Below are positions 1 to 9,029 of a stretch of DNA of 15,608 nucleotides, piece after piece. Position 1 is the stretch's first letter. Each line of letters opens with the position of its first letter. The notes beneath the pieces were generated by a model. That model was given only the letters and a program-made list of their open reading frames with translations, did no database searches and was not told the DNA's origin. The DNA lies in the NCBI GenBank assembly GCA_902514225.1, contig CABXPN010000022.1:1-15608 (forward strand). Direction: 5' to 3'. Position numbers and translations under genes: made by a program. This DNA is from an uncultured Bacteroidota bacterium. GTDB lineage: Bacteria > Bacteroidota > Bacteroidia > Flavobacteriales > BACL11.

Positions 1-903
1 GAGGGAGAAAAATCACAGAATATTTCAGAAAGCATACAAAACTCTTATGATAATGGCATAACGGATGAGTTTATAAAACCTCTAGTAAAAGTTGATGAAA
101 ACGGAAATCCTATTGCAAAAATTAAAGAGAATGATGCGGTAATTTGTTTCAACTTTAGAACAGATAGATGTAGAGAAATTACAGAAGTTTTAACTCAATC
201 TGACAATGCAGAATTTGAGATGAAGAAACTTAAATTGCATTACACAACTATGACAAATTATGATGCAACTTTCAAAAATGTGAATGTTATTTACAATAAA
301 GATAACATCAAAAATACTTTGGGTGAAGTTTTAGAAAGAAATAACAAAACTCAAATTCGTATTGCAGAAACTGAGAAATACCCTCATGTTACTTTCTTCT
401 TTTCAGGAGGTAGAGAAAAAGAATTTAAAGGCGAAAGAAGATTGATGGTTAGCTCTCCTAAAGTAGCAACTTACGATTTGCAACCCGAAATGAGTGCATT
501 AGAAGTTACTTCAACTATTGTTTCAGAATTAGAAAAAGGGGAAACGGATTTTGTCTGTCTTAATTTTGCAAATCCTGATATGGTCGGGCATACTGGAGAT
601 TATAATGCAATTAAAAAAGCAGTAGAAACTGTTGATGATTGCACTAAAAAAGTTGTAGAATCAGGGATTAATAACGACTATGCATTCATCATAATTGCCG
701 ATCATGGAAATGCTGATTTTGCAATAAACCCTGATGGCTCACCAAATACAGCACACAGCACTAATCCTGTTCCTTGTTTTGCAATCAACACAGGATTTGA
801 TAAAATAGAAAATGGAAAGTTAGGGGATATTGCTCCTACAATTTTAAAAATAATGGAAATAGAAGTCCCAGAAGAAATGACGGGAGATATATTAATAAAA
901 TAA
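1..903 (+). CDS. gpmI: 2,3-bisphosphoglycerate-independent phosphoglycerate mutase, C-terminal part (5' end outside window)
   Basis: This cytoplasmic glycolysis/gluconeogenesis enzyme interconverts 3- and 2-phosphoglycerate without a bisphosphoglycerate cofactor, using two Mn ions. Frame 1 is open from the first base to the TAA at 901-903, giving 300 residues of a protein usually about 510 long, so roughly 210 N-terminal residues lie upstream. The internal ATG at 220 is not the start, because conserved family sequence precedes it: the substrate-binding FNFRTDR motif at 148-168. Metal-ligand motifs follow in the alkaline-phosphatase-superfamily order: DMVGH (Asp codon 577, His codon 589), ADHGNAD (Asp 700, His 703) and NTAHST (His 754). 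The dipeptidase gene starts 4 nt after the stop, so the two are probably co-transcribed. Nothing looks broken in the visible part. Confidence 0.96.
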   Translation, partial: EGEKSQNISESIQNSYDNGITDEFIKPLVKVDENGNPIAKIKENDAVICFNFRTDRCREITEVLTQSDNAEFEMKKLKLHYTTMTNYDATFKNVNVIYNKDNIKNTLGEVLERNNKTQIRIAETEKYPHVTFFFSGGREKEFKGERRLMVSSPKVATYDLQPEMSALEVTSTIVSELEKGETDFVCLNFANPDMVGHTGDYNAIKKAVETVDDCTKKVVESGINNDYAFIIIADHGNADFAINPDGSPNTAHSTNPVPCFAINTGFDKIENGKLGDIAPTILKIMEIEVPEEMTGDILIK

Positions 904-907
904 GAAA

Positions 908-2293
908 ATGGAACACATTAAAAACTACATAAGCGAAAACAAAGACAGATTCATAGATGAACTAATTGAACTATTAAAAATACCTTCCATTTCTGCAGAT
1001 CCAGAATACACTGAAGAGGTGGCAAATTGCGCAAATGCAGTTGCAAAATCATTAACAGAAGCAGGAGCAGAAAATGTAGAGGTTTGTAAAACTGAAGGAC
1101 ATCCAATTGTTTATGGAGAAAAAATTATTGACTCCAATTTGCCAACAGTTTTAATCTATGGACACTATGATGTTCAACCAGCAGATCCTTTAGAATTATG
1201 GACAAGCGGACCTTTTGATCCAGTTATAAAAACAACAGAAAGACATCCTGATGGAGCAATTTTTGCCAGAGGAGCTTGTGATGACAAAGGGCAGTTTTAC
1301 TCTCATGTAAAAGCTTTTGAATTAATGATAAAAACGGACACTTTACCATGTAATATAAAGTTCATGATTGAAGGAGAAGAAGAAGTTGGTTCAGAAAATC
1401 TAGGAATCTTTGTTAAATCAAATAAAGAGAGATTAAAATCGGATACTATCCTGATTTCAGATACTGGGATTATTTCCAATGACACGCCTTCTATCACTAC
1501 AGGACTAAAAGGATTGAGTTATCTTGAGGTAGAAGTTACAGGACCAAATCGTGATTTACACTCCGGACTATATGGAGGTGCAGTTGCAAACCCTATCAAC
1601 ATTTTGTGTGAGATGATTGCAAAAATGAAAGATGAGAACAATCACATTACTATTCCTGACTTTTACGATAATGTTATAGAATTATCAGTAGATGAAAGAT
1701 CCGATATTGCAAGAGCTCCTTTTTCTTTAGATGAATATAAAGAAGCATTGGATTTATCTGACATCCATGGAGAAGATGGATTTACAACTATGGAAAGAAC
1801 AGGAATAAGACCTACATTAGATGTCAATGGAATATGGGGAGGATATACTGGAGAAGGAGCAAAAACGGTAATTGCATCAAAAGCATATGCAAAGATCTCT
1901 ATGCGATTAGTCCCTAATCAAACAGATAAAGAAATAACAGAGAAATTCACTAACTATTTTGAAACTATTGCTCCAAAATCTGTAAAAGTGAAAGTGATGC
2001 CGCATCATGGAGGAGAACCATATGTTTCTCCAACTGATATTCCAGCTTATTTATCTGCAAGTAAGGCAATGGAAACTACTTATGGCAAAAAACCAGTTCC
2101 TGTTAAAAGTGGAGGGTCTATTCCGATTGTTGCGCTTTTTGAAAAAGAATTAGGAGTAAAATCAATATTACTTGGTTTTGGTCTGGATTCAGATGCTATT
2201 CATTCTCCAAACGAGCATTATGGTATTTTCAACTACTTAAAAGGAATTGAAACTATTCCTCACTTTTTTGAAAATTACTCTAAATCAGTATAA
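908..2293 (+). CDS. M20 family metallo-dipeptidase
   Basis: This is a di-zinc peptidase of family M20 (dipeptidase / ArgE-DapE-CPG2 type), probably cytoplasmic since no signal peptide is visible. It should cleave dipeptides or similar small N-acyl amino acids. The 461 residues are full length. Predicted metal and catalytic residues are all present: GHYDV (His86, Asp88), GACDDKG (Asp125 bridging), EGEEEVGS (Glu158 general base, Glu159), ISDTG (Asp185) and HSPNE (His432). DLHSG (His218) marks the lid/dimerisation domain, about residues 200-320, with a GGSIP loop near 402. It starts 4 nt after gpmI and ends 8 nt before the next gene, so it is the second gene of an apparent operon. No Shine-Dalgarno sequence is seen, as is usual in this phylum. 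The family call is firm; the exact substrate cannot be told. Confidence 0.93.
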   Translation: MEHIKNYISENKDRFIDELIELLKIPSISADPEYTEEVANCANAVAKSLTEAGAENVEVCKTEGHPIVYGEKIIDSNLPTVLIYGHYDVQPADPLELWTSGPFDPVIKTTERHPDGAIFARGACDDKGQFYSHVKAFELMIKTDTLPCNIKFMIEGEEEVGSENLGIFVKSNKERLKSDTILISDTGIISNDTPSITTGLKGLSYLEVEVTGPNRDLHSGLYGGAVANPINILCEMIAKMKDENNHITIPDFYDNVIELSVDERSDIARAPFSLDEYKEALDLSDIHGEDGFTTMERTGIRPTLDVNGIWGGYTGEGAKTVIASKAYAKISMRLVPNQTDKEITEKFTNYFETIAPKSVKVKVMPHHGGEPYVSPTDIPAYLSASKAMETTYGKKPVPVKSGGSIPIVALFEKELGVKSILLGFGLDSDAIHSPNEHYGIFNYLKGIETIPHFFENYSKSV

Positions 2294-2301
2294 GTCATAA
2301 A

Positions 2302-4401
2302 ATGCGATATTTTATTTTTATAATATCCTTACTTTTTTTTACAATTTCTTGTAATAGCCAAGATGAAAAAAATGAAATGACAGAAAAAAATAAATATACC
2401 AACTCCCTTGTAAATGAAACAAGTCCTTATCTTTTGCAACACGCACATAACCCTGTTGATTGGCACCCATGGAATGAGAAGACTTTAGCAAAAGCACAAA
2501 AAGAAGATAAGTTGTTACTTATCAGCATTGGTTATTCTGCTTGCCATTGGTGTCATGTAATGGAACATGAAAGTTTTGAGGATGAAGAGGTGGCAAAAAT
2601 CATGAATGAAAATTTTATTTGTATAAAAGTAGATAGAGAAGAACGACCTGATGTAGATCAGATTTATATGACTGCAGTACAATTGATGAATAATAGAGGT
2701 GGTTGGCCACTAAATTGCATTGCTCTTCCGAACGGGCAACCATTTTGGGGAGGCACATATTTTAGAAAAGACGATTGGAAAAAACAAATCCTGCAAATGG
2801 CAAATATCTATAAAACAGATAAAAATAGAGTAATTGAATTTGCCGGAAGACTAACAAAGGGAATACATCAGACAGAGAATATTGTTGAAAATACAGATGA
2901 AATAGACTTCAAATGGGAAGATTTAGACAATATGGTTTCTCCTTGGTCAGAGAAATTTGACAATACAGAAGGAGGAACAAATGGATCTCCTAAATTTCCA
3001 ATGCCAAACGCTTATAATTTCTTACTAAAATACGGACACTTATCTAATAATCCTGAGGTATCAGAACATGTAGAGCTCACTTTAGACAAGATGGCTTTTG
3101 GAGGAATCTATGACCAAATTGGTGGTGGATTTGCTCGATATTCAGTAGACAAATATTGGAAAGCCCCTCACTTTGAAAAAATGCTCTATGATAACGGACA
3201 ATTAGTTAGCTTGTATTCTGAGGCCTATTTAAAACACCAAAAGCCTCTTTATAAAGAAGTGGTCTTTGAAACATTAGAATTTATAGAAAGAGAATTAATG
3301 GCAGAAAACGGAGCATTCTATTCTGCACTTGATGCCGACAGTGAAGGGGAAGAAGGAAAGTTTTATGTTTGGAATGAGCAGGAATTAAAACCCTTAATTA
3401 TAGAAGATTTTTCCATTTTTAAAGACTATTACAATATTAATGGAAAAGGGCTTTGGGAACATGGAAATTATATACTTCTTAGAAAAGAAAGTAAAGAACG
3501 AATTGCAAAAAAACATAAAATCTCTGTTTCTGATTTAGAAAGTAAGATAGAAAATTGGAAAACAATATTAATGAAAGAAAGGGACTCCAGAATCCGTCCA
3601 GGATTAGATGACAAATCCCTTACCTCTTGGAACTCCCTAATGTTAAAAGGATATGTGGACTCTTACATGACTTTTGGAGAAAATCATCATTTAGATATCG
3701 CTTTACAAAACGCTAACTTTATTGTAAGTACACAAATGAGTGAAGATGGAAAATTACTTCATTCTTATAAAAATGGAAGATCAACTATTAATGCCTATTT
3801 AGAAGATTATTCTCTTACAATTTCAGCATTTATCCGTTTGTATGAAGCTACTTACGATACAAAATGGTTGACGCATTCAGAAAAATTAACTGAATATGCA
3901 ATTGCTCATTTTTACGACAACAATAGTGGTATGTTCTTTTTTACTTCTGATTTGGACCCTAAATTAGTAGCCCGAAAAATGGAAATAAACGACAATGTTA
4001 TTCCGGCATCAAATTCGGTAATGGCAAATTCACTTTTCGATTTAGGAACTATTCTAGGCAAAGATAATTACAAAGAAATGAGTATTAAAATGCTTAATAA
4101 TGTAAAACCTGATATGGATAGTTATGCTTCCGGATATGCAAATTACGCTACATTTATGTTAAAACAAGTTTCTCCCTATTATGAAATAGCAATTGTTGGG
4201 GAAGATGCTCATGATAAAACTATGGAGGTGAATACAAGATACAATCCGAATACATTATTTATTGGTAGTTTTGGAGAAAGTGATTTGGAACTTTTACAAG
4301 GAAAATATGTAGAAGGAACAACTATGATTTATGTTTGCGAGAACAAAGTTTGTCAGTTGCCAACTACTAATATTATGGAAGCAATAAAACTTATAAAATA
4401 A
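2302..4401 (+). CDS. Thioredoxin-like DUF255 protein (YyaL/SPATA20 family), lipoprotein form
   Basis: This belongs to the YyaL / spermatogenesis-associated protein 20 family: an N-terminal thioredoxin-like DUF255 domain followed by an (alpha/alpha)6-barrel-like domain resembling sugar epimerases or glycosidases. The function is not established. The 699 residues start with a short hydrophobic stretch ending in TISC, so Cys17 is a likely lipidation site and the mature protein would be outside the cytoplasm. Family hallmarks are [12 protein letters not shown] (46-57), a CxxC pair in ACHWCHVME (Cys81, Cys84), RPDVDQIYM, and in the second domain [15 protein letters not shown] and [11 protein letters not shown]. 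The start codon overlapping no upstream gene and the intact signal peptide support the ATG at 2302. Its stop overlaps the next start (TAATG). The lipoprotein signal is notable, since many homologues look cytosolic; the short lipobox should be checked. Confidence 0.9.
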   Translation: MRYFIFIISLLFFTISCNSQDEKNEMTEKNKYTNSLVNETSPYLLQHAHNPVDWHPWNEKTLAKAQKEDKLLLISIGYSACHWCHVMEHESFEDEEVAKIMNENFICIKVDREERPDVDQIYMTAVQLMNNRGGWPLNCIALPNGQPFWGGTYFRKDDWKKQILQMANIYKTDKNRVIEFAGRLTKGIHQTENIVENTDEIDFKWEDLDNMVSPWSEKFDNTEGGTNGSPKFPMPNAYNFLLKYGHLSNNPEVSEHVELTLDKMAFGGIYDQIGGGFARYSVDKYWKAPHFEKMLYDNGQLVSLYSEAYLKHQKPLYKEVVFETLEFIERELMAENGAFYSALDADSEGEEGKFYVWNEQELKPLIIEDFSIFKDYYNINGKGLWEHGNYILLRKESKERIAKKHKISVSDLESKIENWKTILMKERDSRIRPGLDDKSLTSWNSLMLKGYVDSYMTFGENHHLDIALQNANFIVSTQMSEDGKLLHSYKNGRSTINAYLEDYSLTISAFIRLYEATYDTKWLTHSEKLTEYAIAHFYDNNSGMFFFTSDLDPKLVARKMEINDNVIPASNSVMANSLFDLGTILGKDNYKEMSIKMLNNVKPDMDSYASGYANYATFMLKQVSPYYEIAIVGEDAHDKTMEVNTRYNPNTLFIGSFGESDLELLQGKYVEGTTMIYVCENKVCQLPTTNIMEAIKLIK

Positions 4402-4853
4402 TGAAATACCTATTTGAAGAAAATCAGAAATTTACACAATGGTGGTTATGGGTTATATTATTGTCCTTTCCTATTATGGCTTTTGGTCCGTTTGATGATA
4501 ACCCAATAAATTATTATTATGTATTAATAGGATTATTGCTTCCTCTACTGTTTTTTCTTTTTCAACTAAGAATAAAAGTAAGTAGTGAGGGTTTACATTA
4601 TCAGTTTTTCCCTTTTCATTTTAAATCTCACACTATTAAGTTAGAAGATATTGAAAAAATAAAAGCTATGGAATACTCTCCTCTAAAAGAATATGGTGGA
4701 TGGGGAATTCGTTACGGATTTAAAGGAAAGGCTTATAATGTAAGTGGAAATAAAGGGGTAAAAGTATTTTTGAATAATAATACAAACATTATGTTTGGTA
4801 GCCAAAAATATAAAGAGTTGGAAAAATCTTTGAAAAAGATTAAGAAACAATAA
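4401..4853 (+). CDS. Small two-helix membrane protein with PH-like C-terminal domain, function unknown
   Basis: This 150-residue protein has two hydrophobic segments, about residues 12-30 (QWWLWVILLSFPIMAFG) and 38-56 (YYYVLIGLLLPLLFFLFQL). A soluble tail follows in which SSEGLHYQFF, IKLEDIEKI, GGWGIRYGF, YNVSGNKGVKV and FGSQKYKELEKSL recur in the order typical of small bacterial membrane proteins with a PH-like fold. No catalytic residues are seen and no function can be named. The start overlaps the upstream stop by one base (TAATG), which implies translational coupling to the DUF255 gene. The last 14 bases lie antisense over the end of the degraded tyrS copy, suggesting that this gene and an ancestral tyrS once ended tail-to-tail here. 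Confidence 0.85.
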   Translation: MKYLFEENQKFTQWWLWVILLSFPIMAFGPFDDNPINYYYVLIGLLLPLLFFLFQLRIKVSSEGLHYQFFPFHFKSHTIKLEDIEKIKAMEYSPLKEYGGWGIRYGFKGKAYNVSGNKGVKVFLNNNTNIMFGSQKYKELEKSLKKIKKQ

Positions 4854-4932
4854 TCAAAAAGTAGTTTTTCTTTCCTTTTTGTGCAAGTATCTATTTTCCG
4901 TTCAATAAATCTTTTCCCGATAATTGAAAATC
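4840..4932 (-). pseudogene. Degraded copy of the 3' end of tyrS
   Basis: On the - strand this stretch translates in one frame as DFQLSGKDLLNGK, a stop (TAG at 4893-4891), then [16 protein letters not shown] and a TAA at 4842-4840. It aligns without gaps to residues 393-421 of the intact TyrS encoded at 7927-6656: 23 of 29 residues match by hand count, and about 58 of 82 bases at 4852-4933 match at a constant offset of 1819. Similarity stops abruptly near 4933. It is the end of the S4-like RNA-binding tail only, with no start and an internal stop, so it is a non-functional remnant. Its end overlaps the last 14 bases of the 150-residue membrane protein gene. It either marks where tyrS ended before the two genes at 5036-6650 arrived, or is left over from a replaced or duplicated tyrS. 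Confidence 0.88.
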
Positions 4933-4980
4933 TCTATAAATTAATTTCAGAAGGTCAGGTTTTATATTATGTTCTCATTT

Positions 4981-5012
4981 TTTGTATAATTAACTATTTT
5001 TATTTAATTTTG
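4981..5012 (+). promoter_or_regulatory. Bacteroidota-type promoter (-33 TTTG, -7 TAATTTTG) of the lipoprotein/OMP pair
   Basis: TTTG at 4981-4984 is followed after 20 nt by TAATTTTG at 5005-5012, which matches the primary-sigma consensus of this phylum (TTTG or TTG, about 20 nt, TAnnTTTG). It ends 23 nt before the ATG at 5036, leaving a short A-rich leader without a Shine-Dalgarno sequence. It would make the following two genes independent of the upstream operon. The assignment is by consensus only. Confidence 0.6.
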
Positions 5013-5035
5013 TAATAGAAAAATATAACAACCTT

Positions 5036-6115
5036 ATGAAAAAAATAGTTAATTTATTTTTATTATTACTACTTTTCGGTGGCTGCAAAAAAGAAGATGA
5101 CCAGATAATAAATAATAACTCAAATTCCACCACAGTAACGCAGGACAAACAAAATATTTCCAATACTTTTTCTTCTATGGAAGGGTGTATTACTGCACTT
5201 CAAAATGGATATGGAGCAACTGCATTGAAAAACTTTCTTGATTTAAATGGGGGGGACATTTACAGTGAAGACTGGATAGATGATATGGTAGACAATATAG
5301 ATGGTCTATTAAATTTAGATGCAATTGATAATAATAATAAATTTGATTTTATTGGAAATACAGGAACGTATACATGGAGCCAAATAAACCAAGATTGGAC
5401 AAAATCTAATAATTCAAATAAAATAATCATTAATTTTCCTGCAACTGAATGGGATCAAAGCAATGATGCAGTTTTTACATTTCACTCTTATACTGATGTT
5501 TCTGTTTTTTATGATGGTGAGAATATCTTTGCTCCAAAAAGCGTGGTTGCTGACTTATATGTAGATGGCATTAAAGTATTTGATATTAATGGCACATATA
5601 CTTATGATGTTGGGAATAATGTAACTCCAATCCCAATAAACATAAATACAACATTAACGTTTAACCCTTTTACTATCTCTATAACTGGAAATAGAATTAC
5701 ATCAAAAGAATTTGAGGCGAACATTTCTATTTCAGACAATAGTGGATGTTTAACTACTTTACATGCAGATGTAACAATTACACATGATGATTATGAGAAT
5801 TTAGAAGAAACAGATATAGTAGAGATAAATACAATCTTTACACATCAAAACATGAAAATAGAAGGCTCTATGAATGGTTCTTTATTAGGGTATGATGATC
5901 CATCAAACACACAAATAAATGCAATGACTACTGTTGATGTATTTTATTCAAATAGTAAAATTGGGGATCTAATTATGCAATTAACCTCAAATGATAATGA
6001 TAAAGTTTATATAGTTTATAATGATGGAAGTTCTGAGGATATAGAAACTTACTATGATCCTTTCCTTACTAATATTGAGCAGATATTATTTCCATTTTTA
6101 GGTAATTGGAATTAG
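5036..6115 (+). CDS. Hypothetical lipoprotein, Asn/Asp-rich
   Basis: I do not recognise this 359-residue protein. It opens with MKKIVNLFLLLLLFGGCKK, a lipoprotein signal with Cys17 as the lipidated residue, followed by a low-complexity Asn/Ser linker to about residue 40, so it should be anchored to the periplasmic or outer face of a membrane. The rest is rich in alternating polar and hydrophobic residues with many Thr, Asn and Asp, suggesting a beta-rich fold. A repeated sense of short strands (TYTWSQI, ADLYVDGIKVFDI, TYTYDV) resembles other flavobacterial cell-surface lipoproteins. Two Cys remain in the mature part (in EGCITAL and SGCLTTL). The next gene starts one base after its stop, so the pair is co-transcribed. 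It lies between the intact tyrS and its decayed 3' copy, so it may have been acquired as part of an insertion. Confidence 0.82.
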   Translation: MKKIVNLFLLLLLFGGCKKEDDQIINNNSNSTTVTQDKQNISNTFSSMEGCITALQNGYGATALKNFLDLNGGDIYSEDWIDDMVDNIDGLLNLDAIDNNNKFDFIGNTGTYTWSQINQDWTKSNNSNKIIINFPATEWDQSNDAVFTFHSYTDVSVFYDGENIFAPKSVVADLYVDGIKVFDINGTYTYDVGNNVTPIPININTTLTFNPFTISITGNRITSKEFEANISISDNSGCLTTLHADVTITHDDYENLEETDIVEINTIFTHQNMKIEGSMNGSLLGYDDPSNTQINAMTTVDVFYSNSKIGDLIMQLTSNDNDKVYIVYNDGSSEDIETYYDPFLTNIEQILFPFLGNWN

Positions 6116-6116
6116 T

Positions 6117-6650
6117 ATGAGGGTTATAATCTCAATTATTTTCTCACTATCTTGTTTAATTCTCACTGCACAAGACACAAATAAATTTAAAAGGAAAATT
6201 TCTGTTGATGGGACTTATTTGTTGTCTTTTTTTAAAACAGAGGACGCAAGAATAACTCCATTAAACATAAAATTCCCTTTAAATAAAAAATGTAACTTCA
6301 GAACTGGATTCAATATTGAGACATCAACGGCATCTAATAAGGGGGTTGAAGGAGACTTAAAAATAGGAATTGAAATTCCTCACCAATATTCTGAAAAATG
6401 GAGTTATTATTATGGCACAGATATTAATTGTGCATATTATAACTATAATGATCAAGATAATTCAATTTTGATTTACAGTTTTATTCCTTTTTTTGGGTTT
6501 GAAGTGTATTTCTCTAAAGAATTCTCATTATCGTATGAACCTAAATTGATTTTTAGTCATTATAAATATGATGGAGTTGTAGATGATATTTATGAAGAAG
6601 AAATAAGACTAACTGGATTATCACAATTCTTTATTAATTTTAACTTTTAA
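6117..6650 (+). CDS. Hypothetical exported protein, probable small outer-membrane beta-barrel
   Basis: This 177-residue protein is not recognised. Residues 1-18 (hydrophobic core VIISIIFSLSCLILTA, then QD) form a signal peptide for signal peptidase I; the Cys13 is inside the core and is not in a convincing lipobox. The mature part has alternating aromatic/hydrophobic and polar residues (WSYYYGTDINCAYYNY, PFFGFEVYF, SLSYEPKLIFSHYKY) and ends in FINFNF. A terminal Phe after a final beta strand is typical of outer-membrane barrels. At about 160 mature residues an 8-strand barrel would fit, but this is inference. It starts one base after the lipoprotein gene, suggesting the two products work together at the cell envelope. 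Its stop lies 5 nt from the tyrS stop on the other strand, with no terminator hairpin visible between them. Confidence 0.78.
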   Translation: MRVIISIIFSLSCLILTAQDTNKFKRKISVDGTYLLSFFKTEDARITPLNIKFPLNKKCNFRTGFNIETSTASNKGVEGDLKIGIEIPHQYSEKWSYYYGTDINCAYYNYNDQDNSILIYSFIPFFGFEVYFSKEFSLSYEPKLIFSHYKYDGVVDDIYEEEIRLTGLSQFFINFNF

Positions 6651-6655
6651 ATAAC

Positions 6656-7927
6656 TTATATTCTTACAATAATTAAAAAGTAATTCTTTTTACCTTTTTG
6701 TACTAATATGTCTTTCCCATTTAGTAAGTTATTCTCTGTAAGCTGAAAATCTTCTGTGATCTTTTCTTTATTAATACTTACCGCATTGGATTGTATCATT
6801 CTCCTTGCCTCCCCTTTAGATGCAAACACTTGTGTTTTTTCAGCAAGTAAGTCTAAAATTCCTGCACTTAAATCTGATTTATTCACTTCAAATTGAGGAA
6901 CTCCCTCAAAAACAGAAAGGAAAGTGTCTTCATCCAGACTTTTTAAATCTTCAGCAGTTGATTTTCCGAATAAAATAGATGATGCTTTTATAGCCATTTC
7001 CAAATCTTCCTTGCTATGCACTCTTGTAGTTACTTCCTCAGCAATTGCTTCTTGTAAAATCCTTAAATGTGGAGTTTCATCATGTTTTTTAGTTAGTTTT
7101 GAAATTTCATCTTCAGAAAGAAGTGTAAAAATCTTTATATAATTCTTAGCGTCCTCATCAGTAGAATTTAACCAAAATTGGTAGAATTTGTAAGGAGATG
7201 TTTTTGCTTTATCTAACCAAACATTCCCGCTTTCTGTTTTTCCAAATTTACCACCATCTGCTTTTTTAATGAGAGGAGTAGTTACAGCAAATGCTTTCCC
7301 CTCTCCCTTTCTTCTTACTAATTCTGTTCCGGTTACAATATTTCCCCATTGGTCCGATCCTCCTAATTGTACTTTACAATTCTTATTTTTCCAAAGCCAG
7401 TAAAAATCATATCCTTGTACTAATTGATACGAAAATTCAGTAAAGCTCATTCCGGTTTCCAATCTGCTTTTTACAGAATCTTTTGCCATCATATAGTTTA
7501 CCGACATATGCTTCCCTACTTCACGGATAAAATCTAAGAAGTTAAAATCCTTAAACCAATCGTAATTATTTACTACCTCTGCGGAGTTCTCTCCACAGTC
7601 AAAATCTAAAAATTGTTCCAATTGTTTCTGTACCGAATTTAAATTATGGTTTAGAGTTTTTTCATCTAATAAATTACGTTCTTTACTTTTCCCTGAAGGA
7701 TCTCCTACCATTCCTGTTGCACCTCCAACTAAGGCAAAAGGTTTGTGTCCACATTTTTGTAAATGAACTAGAATCATAATCTGCACTAAACTTCCGATAT
7801 GTAGGGAATCAGCAGTAGGATCAAAACCAATATATGCAGAAGTCATCTCCTTCTCAAATTGCTCCTTAGTTCCTGGCATGATATCGTGTATCATCCCTCT
7901 CCATTTTAATTCTGCTATAAAGTTCAT
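6656..7927 (-). CDS. tyrS: Tyrosine--tRNA ligase
   Basis: This class I aminoacyl-tRNA synthetase charges tRNA-Tyr with tyrosine. The 423 residues match the usual bacterial length. Visible motifs are the ATP-binding HIGH-type sequence SLHIGS (His43-Gly45), the tyrosine-site stretch [12 protein letters not shown] (167-178), GGSDQWGNI (189-197) and the KMSKS-type loop KFGKT (227-231), all normal for bacterial TyrRS. An S4 RNA-binding domain runs from about 351 to 420 ([19 protein letters not shown]). A TATTTTTG -7 box lies 16 nt upstream of the start. The gene diverges from the epimerase gene and converges with the two-gene insert. Residues 393-421 are duplicated as a remnant at 4840-4932, so this 3' end may have been brought in or rebuilt during an insertion. 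Confidence 0.97.
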   Translation of the reverse strand: MNFIAELKWRGMIHDIMPGTKEQFEKEMTSAYIGFDPTADSLHIGSLVQIMILVHLQKCGHKPFALVGGATGMVGDPSGKSKERNLLDEKTLNHNLNSVQKQLEQFLDFDCGENSAEVVNNYDWFKDFNFLDFIREVGKHMSVNYMMAKDSVKSRLETGMSFTEFSYQLVQGYDFYWLWKNKNCKVQLGGSDQWGNIVTGTELVRRKGEGKAFAVTTPLIKKADGGKFGKTESGNVWLDKAKTSPYKFYQFWLNSTDEDAKNYIKIFTLLSEDEISKLTKKHDETPHLRILQEAIAEEVTTRVHSKEDLEMAIKASSILFGKSTAEDLKSLDEDTFLSVFEGVPQFEVNKSDLSAGILDLLAEKTQVFASKGEARRMIQSNAVSINKEKITEDFQLTENNLLNGKDILVQKGKKNYFLIIVRI

Positions 7928-7943
7928 TCGTTATAATTTTTGT

Positions 7944-7951
7944 CAAAAATA
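7944..7951 (-). promoter_or_regulatory. Probable -7 box of tyrS (TATTTTTG)
   Basis: Read on the - strand this is TATTTTTG, a match to TAnnTTTG, ending 16 nt before the tyrS ATG. About 20 nt upstream is only a poor TTAG in place of the -33 TTG. It lies in the 100-nt divergent region shared with the epimerase gene. Confidence 0.45.
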
Positions 7952-8015
7952 GAAAAAAATTTAAACCTAACTAATAAAACTTGTGGACTAATAACTAATA
8001 ATTAACAACTAAATG

Positions 8016-8023
8016 TATCTTTG
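8016..8023 (+). promoter_or_regulatory. Probable -7 box of the epimerase gene, 4 nt before ATG
   Basis: TATCTTTG matches TAnnTTTG and is followed by CTTT and the ATG at 8028. Transcription from it would begin at or next to the start codon, giving a leaderless mRNA. No TTG is found at the usual -33 distance. The box overlaps the first codons of the longer possible reading from ATG 8013, which argues against that start. Confidence 0.5.
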
Positions 8024-8027
8024 CTTT

Positions 8028-9029
8028 ATGATTTTCATAACAGGAGGGACAGGATTAGTAGGGTCTCATATTTTACTTAAACTTTCACAGGATAATATTC
8101 CTTTTAAATCACTTAAAAGAGAAGAAAGTTCCTTGCAAATTTGTAAAGAAGTATTTACTCATTACAATTCATCAGAATTATTTGATGCAATCAATTGGGT
8201 GAATGGAGACATAAACGATATCCCATCTTTGGAAGAGGGTATGAAAACTTGCGATAAATTAATACATGCAGCCGCTATAGTTTCTTTCAAAAAAGAAGAT
8301 TCTGAATTTTTACAGAAAGTGAATGTGGAAGGAACGGAAAATGTGATGAATGTCGCACTTTCTTCATCAATAAAAAAGGTCGCTTACATTAGCTCAATTG
8401 CAACACTTGGAAGAACTTCAACTACTGATATTGTAAATGAAGATTGCATGTTTCAACTGAGTGATAAAGAAAGTGATTATGCCATTTCAAAATACCATGC
8501 GGAACAAGAAGTTTGGAGATCTTCCCAAGAAGGATTAGATGTTGTAATTTTAAATCCATCTGTAATTTTAGGTCCTGGAGATTGGACAAAAGGAAGTTCT
8601 CAAATATTTGAAAAAATATACAAAAAATTAAAATTCTACACTCCAGGTTCAACAGGATATGTAGATGTTATTGATGTAGCAAATTGTGCTGTTAAATTGT
8701 TAAATTCGGATATTATAAATGAGAGGTTTATTATAAATGGAGAAAATCTGAAATACAAACAACTTTTTGATTGGATATCTGATGGTTTTAATGTAAAAAA
8801 ACCAACTATCTTAGTTACACCTTTTCTTAAGGAAATTGCGTGGAGAGTAGAATGGTTAAAATCTTTAATTACAGGAAAATCAGCACTAATAACCAAAGAA
8901 ACAGCAGATTTTGCAATGAGGGACAGTTACTATTCAACATCAAAAATTGAAGATTCAATTGCTTATAAATTTACTCCAATTAAAGAAAGTATAAAAAAAT
9001 ATTGTGTATGGTTTCTCAGTAGAGTTTAA
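8028..9029 (+). CDS. NAD(P)-dependent epimerase/dehydratase family protein (extended SDR)
   Basis: This is an extended short-chain dehydrogenase/reductase acting on an unknown substrate, often a nucleotide sugar or a similar alcohol/ketone. I choose ATG 8028 over the in-frame ATG 8013 because the Rossmann first strand begins at once (MIFITGGTGLVGS, GxxGxxG at residues 6-12) and because a -7 promoter box covers 8016-8023. The protein is then 333 residues. Further motifs are HAAAIVSF (80-87), the ISS (121-123) with catalytic Ser, YAISK (Tyr151, Lys155) and a NPSVILGPGDW stretch at 176-186, as in this family. The gene ends in a TTAA in which its stop overlaps the stop of the DUF4296 gene on the other strand. 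In flavobacteria such a gene is commonly found near tyrS and the DUF4296 gene, to the best of my recollection, but its role is not settled. Confidence 0.9.
   Translation: MIFITGGTGLVGSHILLKLSQDNIPFKSLKREESSLQICKEVFTHYNSSELFDAINWVNGDINDIPSLEEGMKTCDKLIHAAAIVSFKKEDSEFLQKVNVEGTENVMNVALSSSIKKVAYISSIATLGRTSTTDIVNEDCMFQLSDKESDYAISKYHAEQEVWRSSQEGLDVVILNPSVILGPGDWTKGSSQIFEKIYKKLKFYTPGSTGYVDVIDVANCAVKLLNSDIINERFIINGENLKYKQLFDWISDGFNVKKPTILVTPFLKEIAWRVEWLKSLITGKSALITKETADFAMRDSYYSTSKIEDSIAYKFTPIKESIKKYCVWFLSRV

Noticed and set aside
4934..5035. Further tyrS remnant or small gene upstream of the lipoprotein
   Set aside because: The tyrS match stops near 4933; beyond it I see only the promoter and AT-rich leader, with no coding signal.
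8013..8027. Earlier in-frame ATG for the epimerase
   Set aside because: It would add MYLCF before the Rossmann strand, and it immediately precedes a -7 promoter box that overlaps these codons; ATG 8028 fits the family better.
8422..8896. Two - strand open frames inside the epimerase gene
   Set aside because: Both are antisense shadows of a gene with clear SDR motifs.
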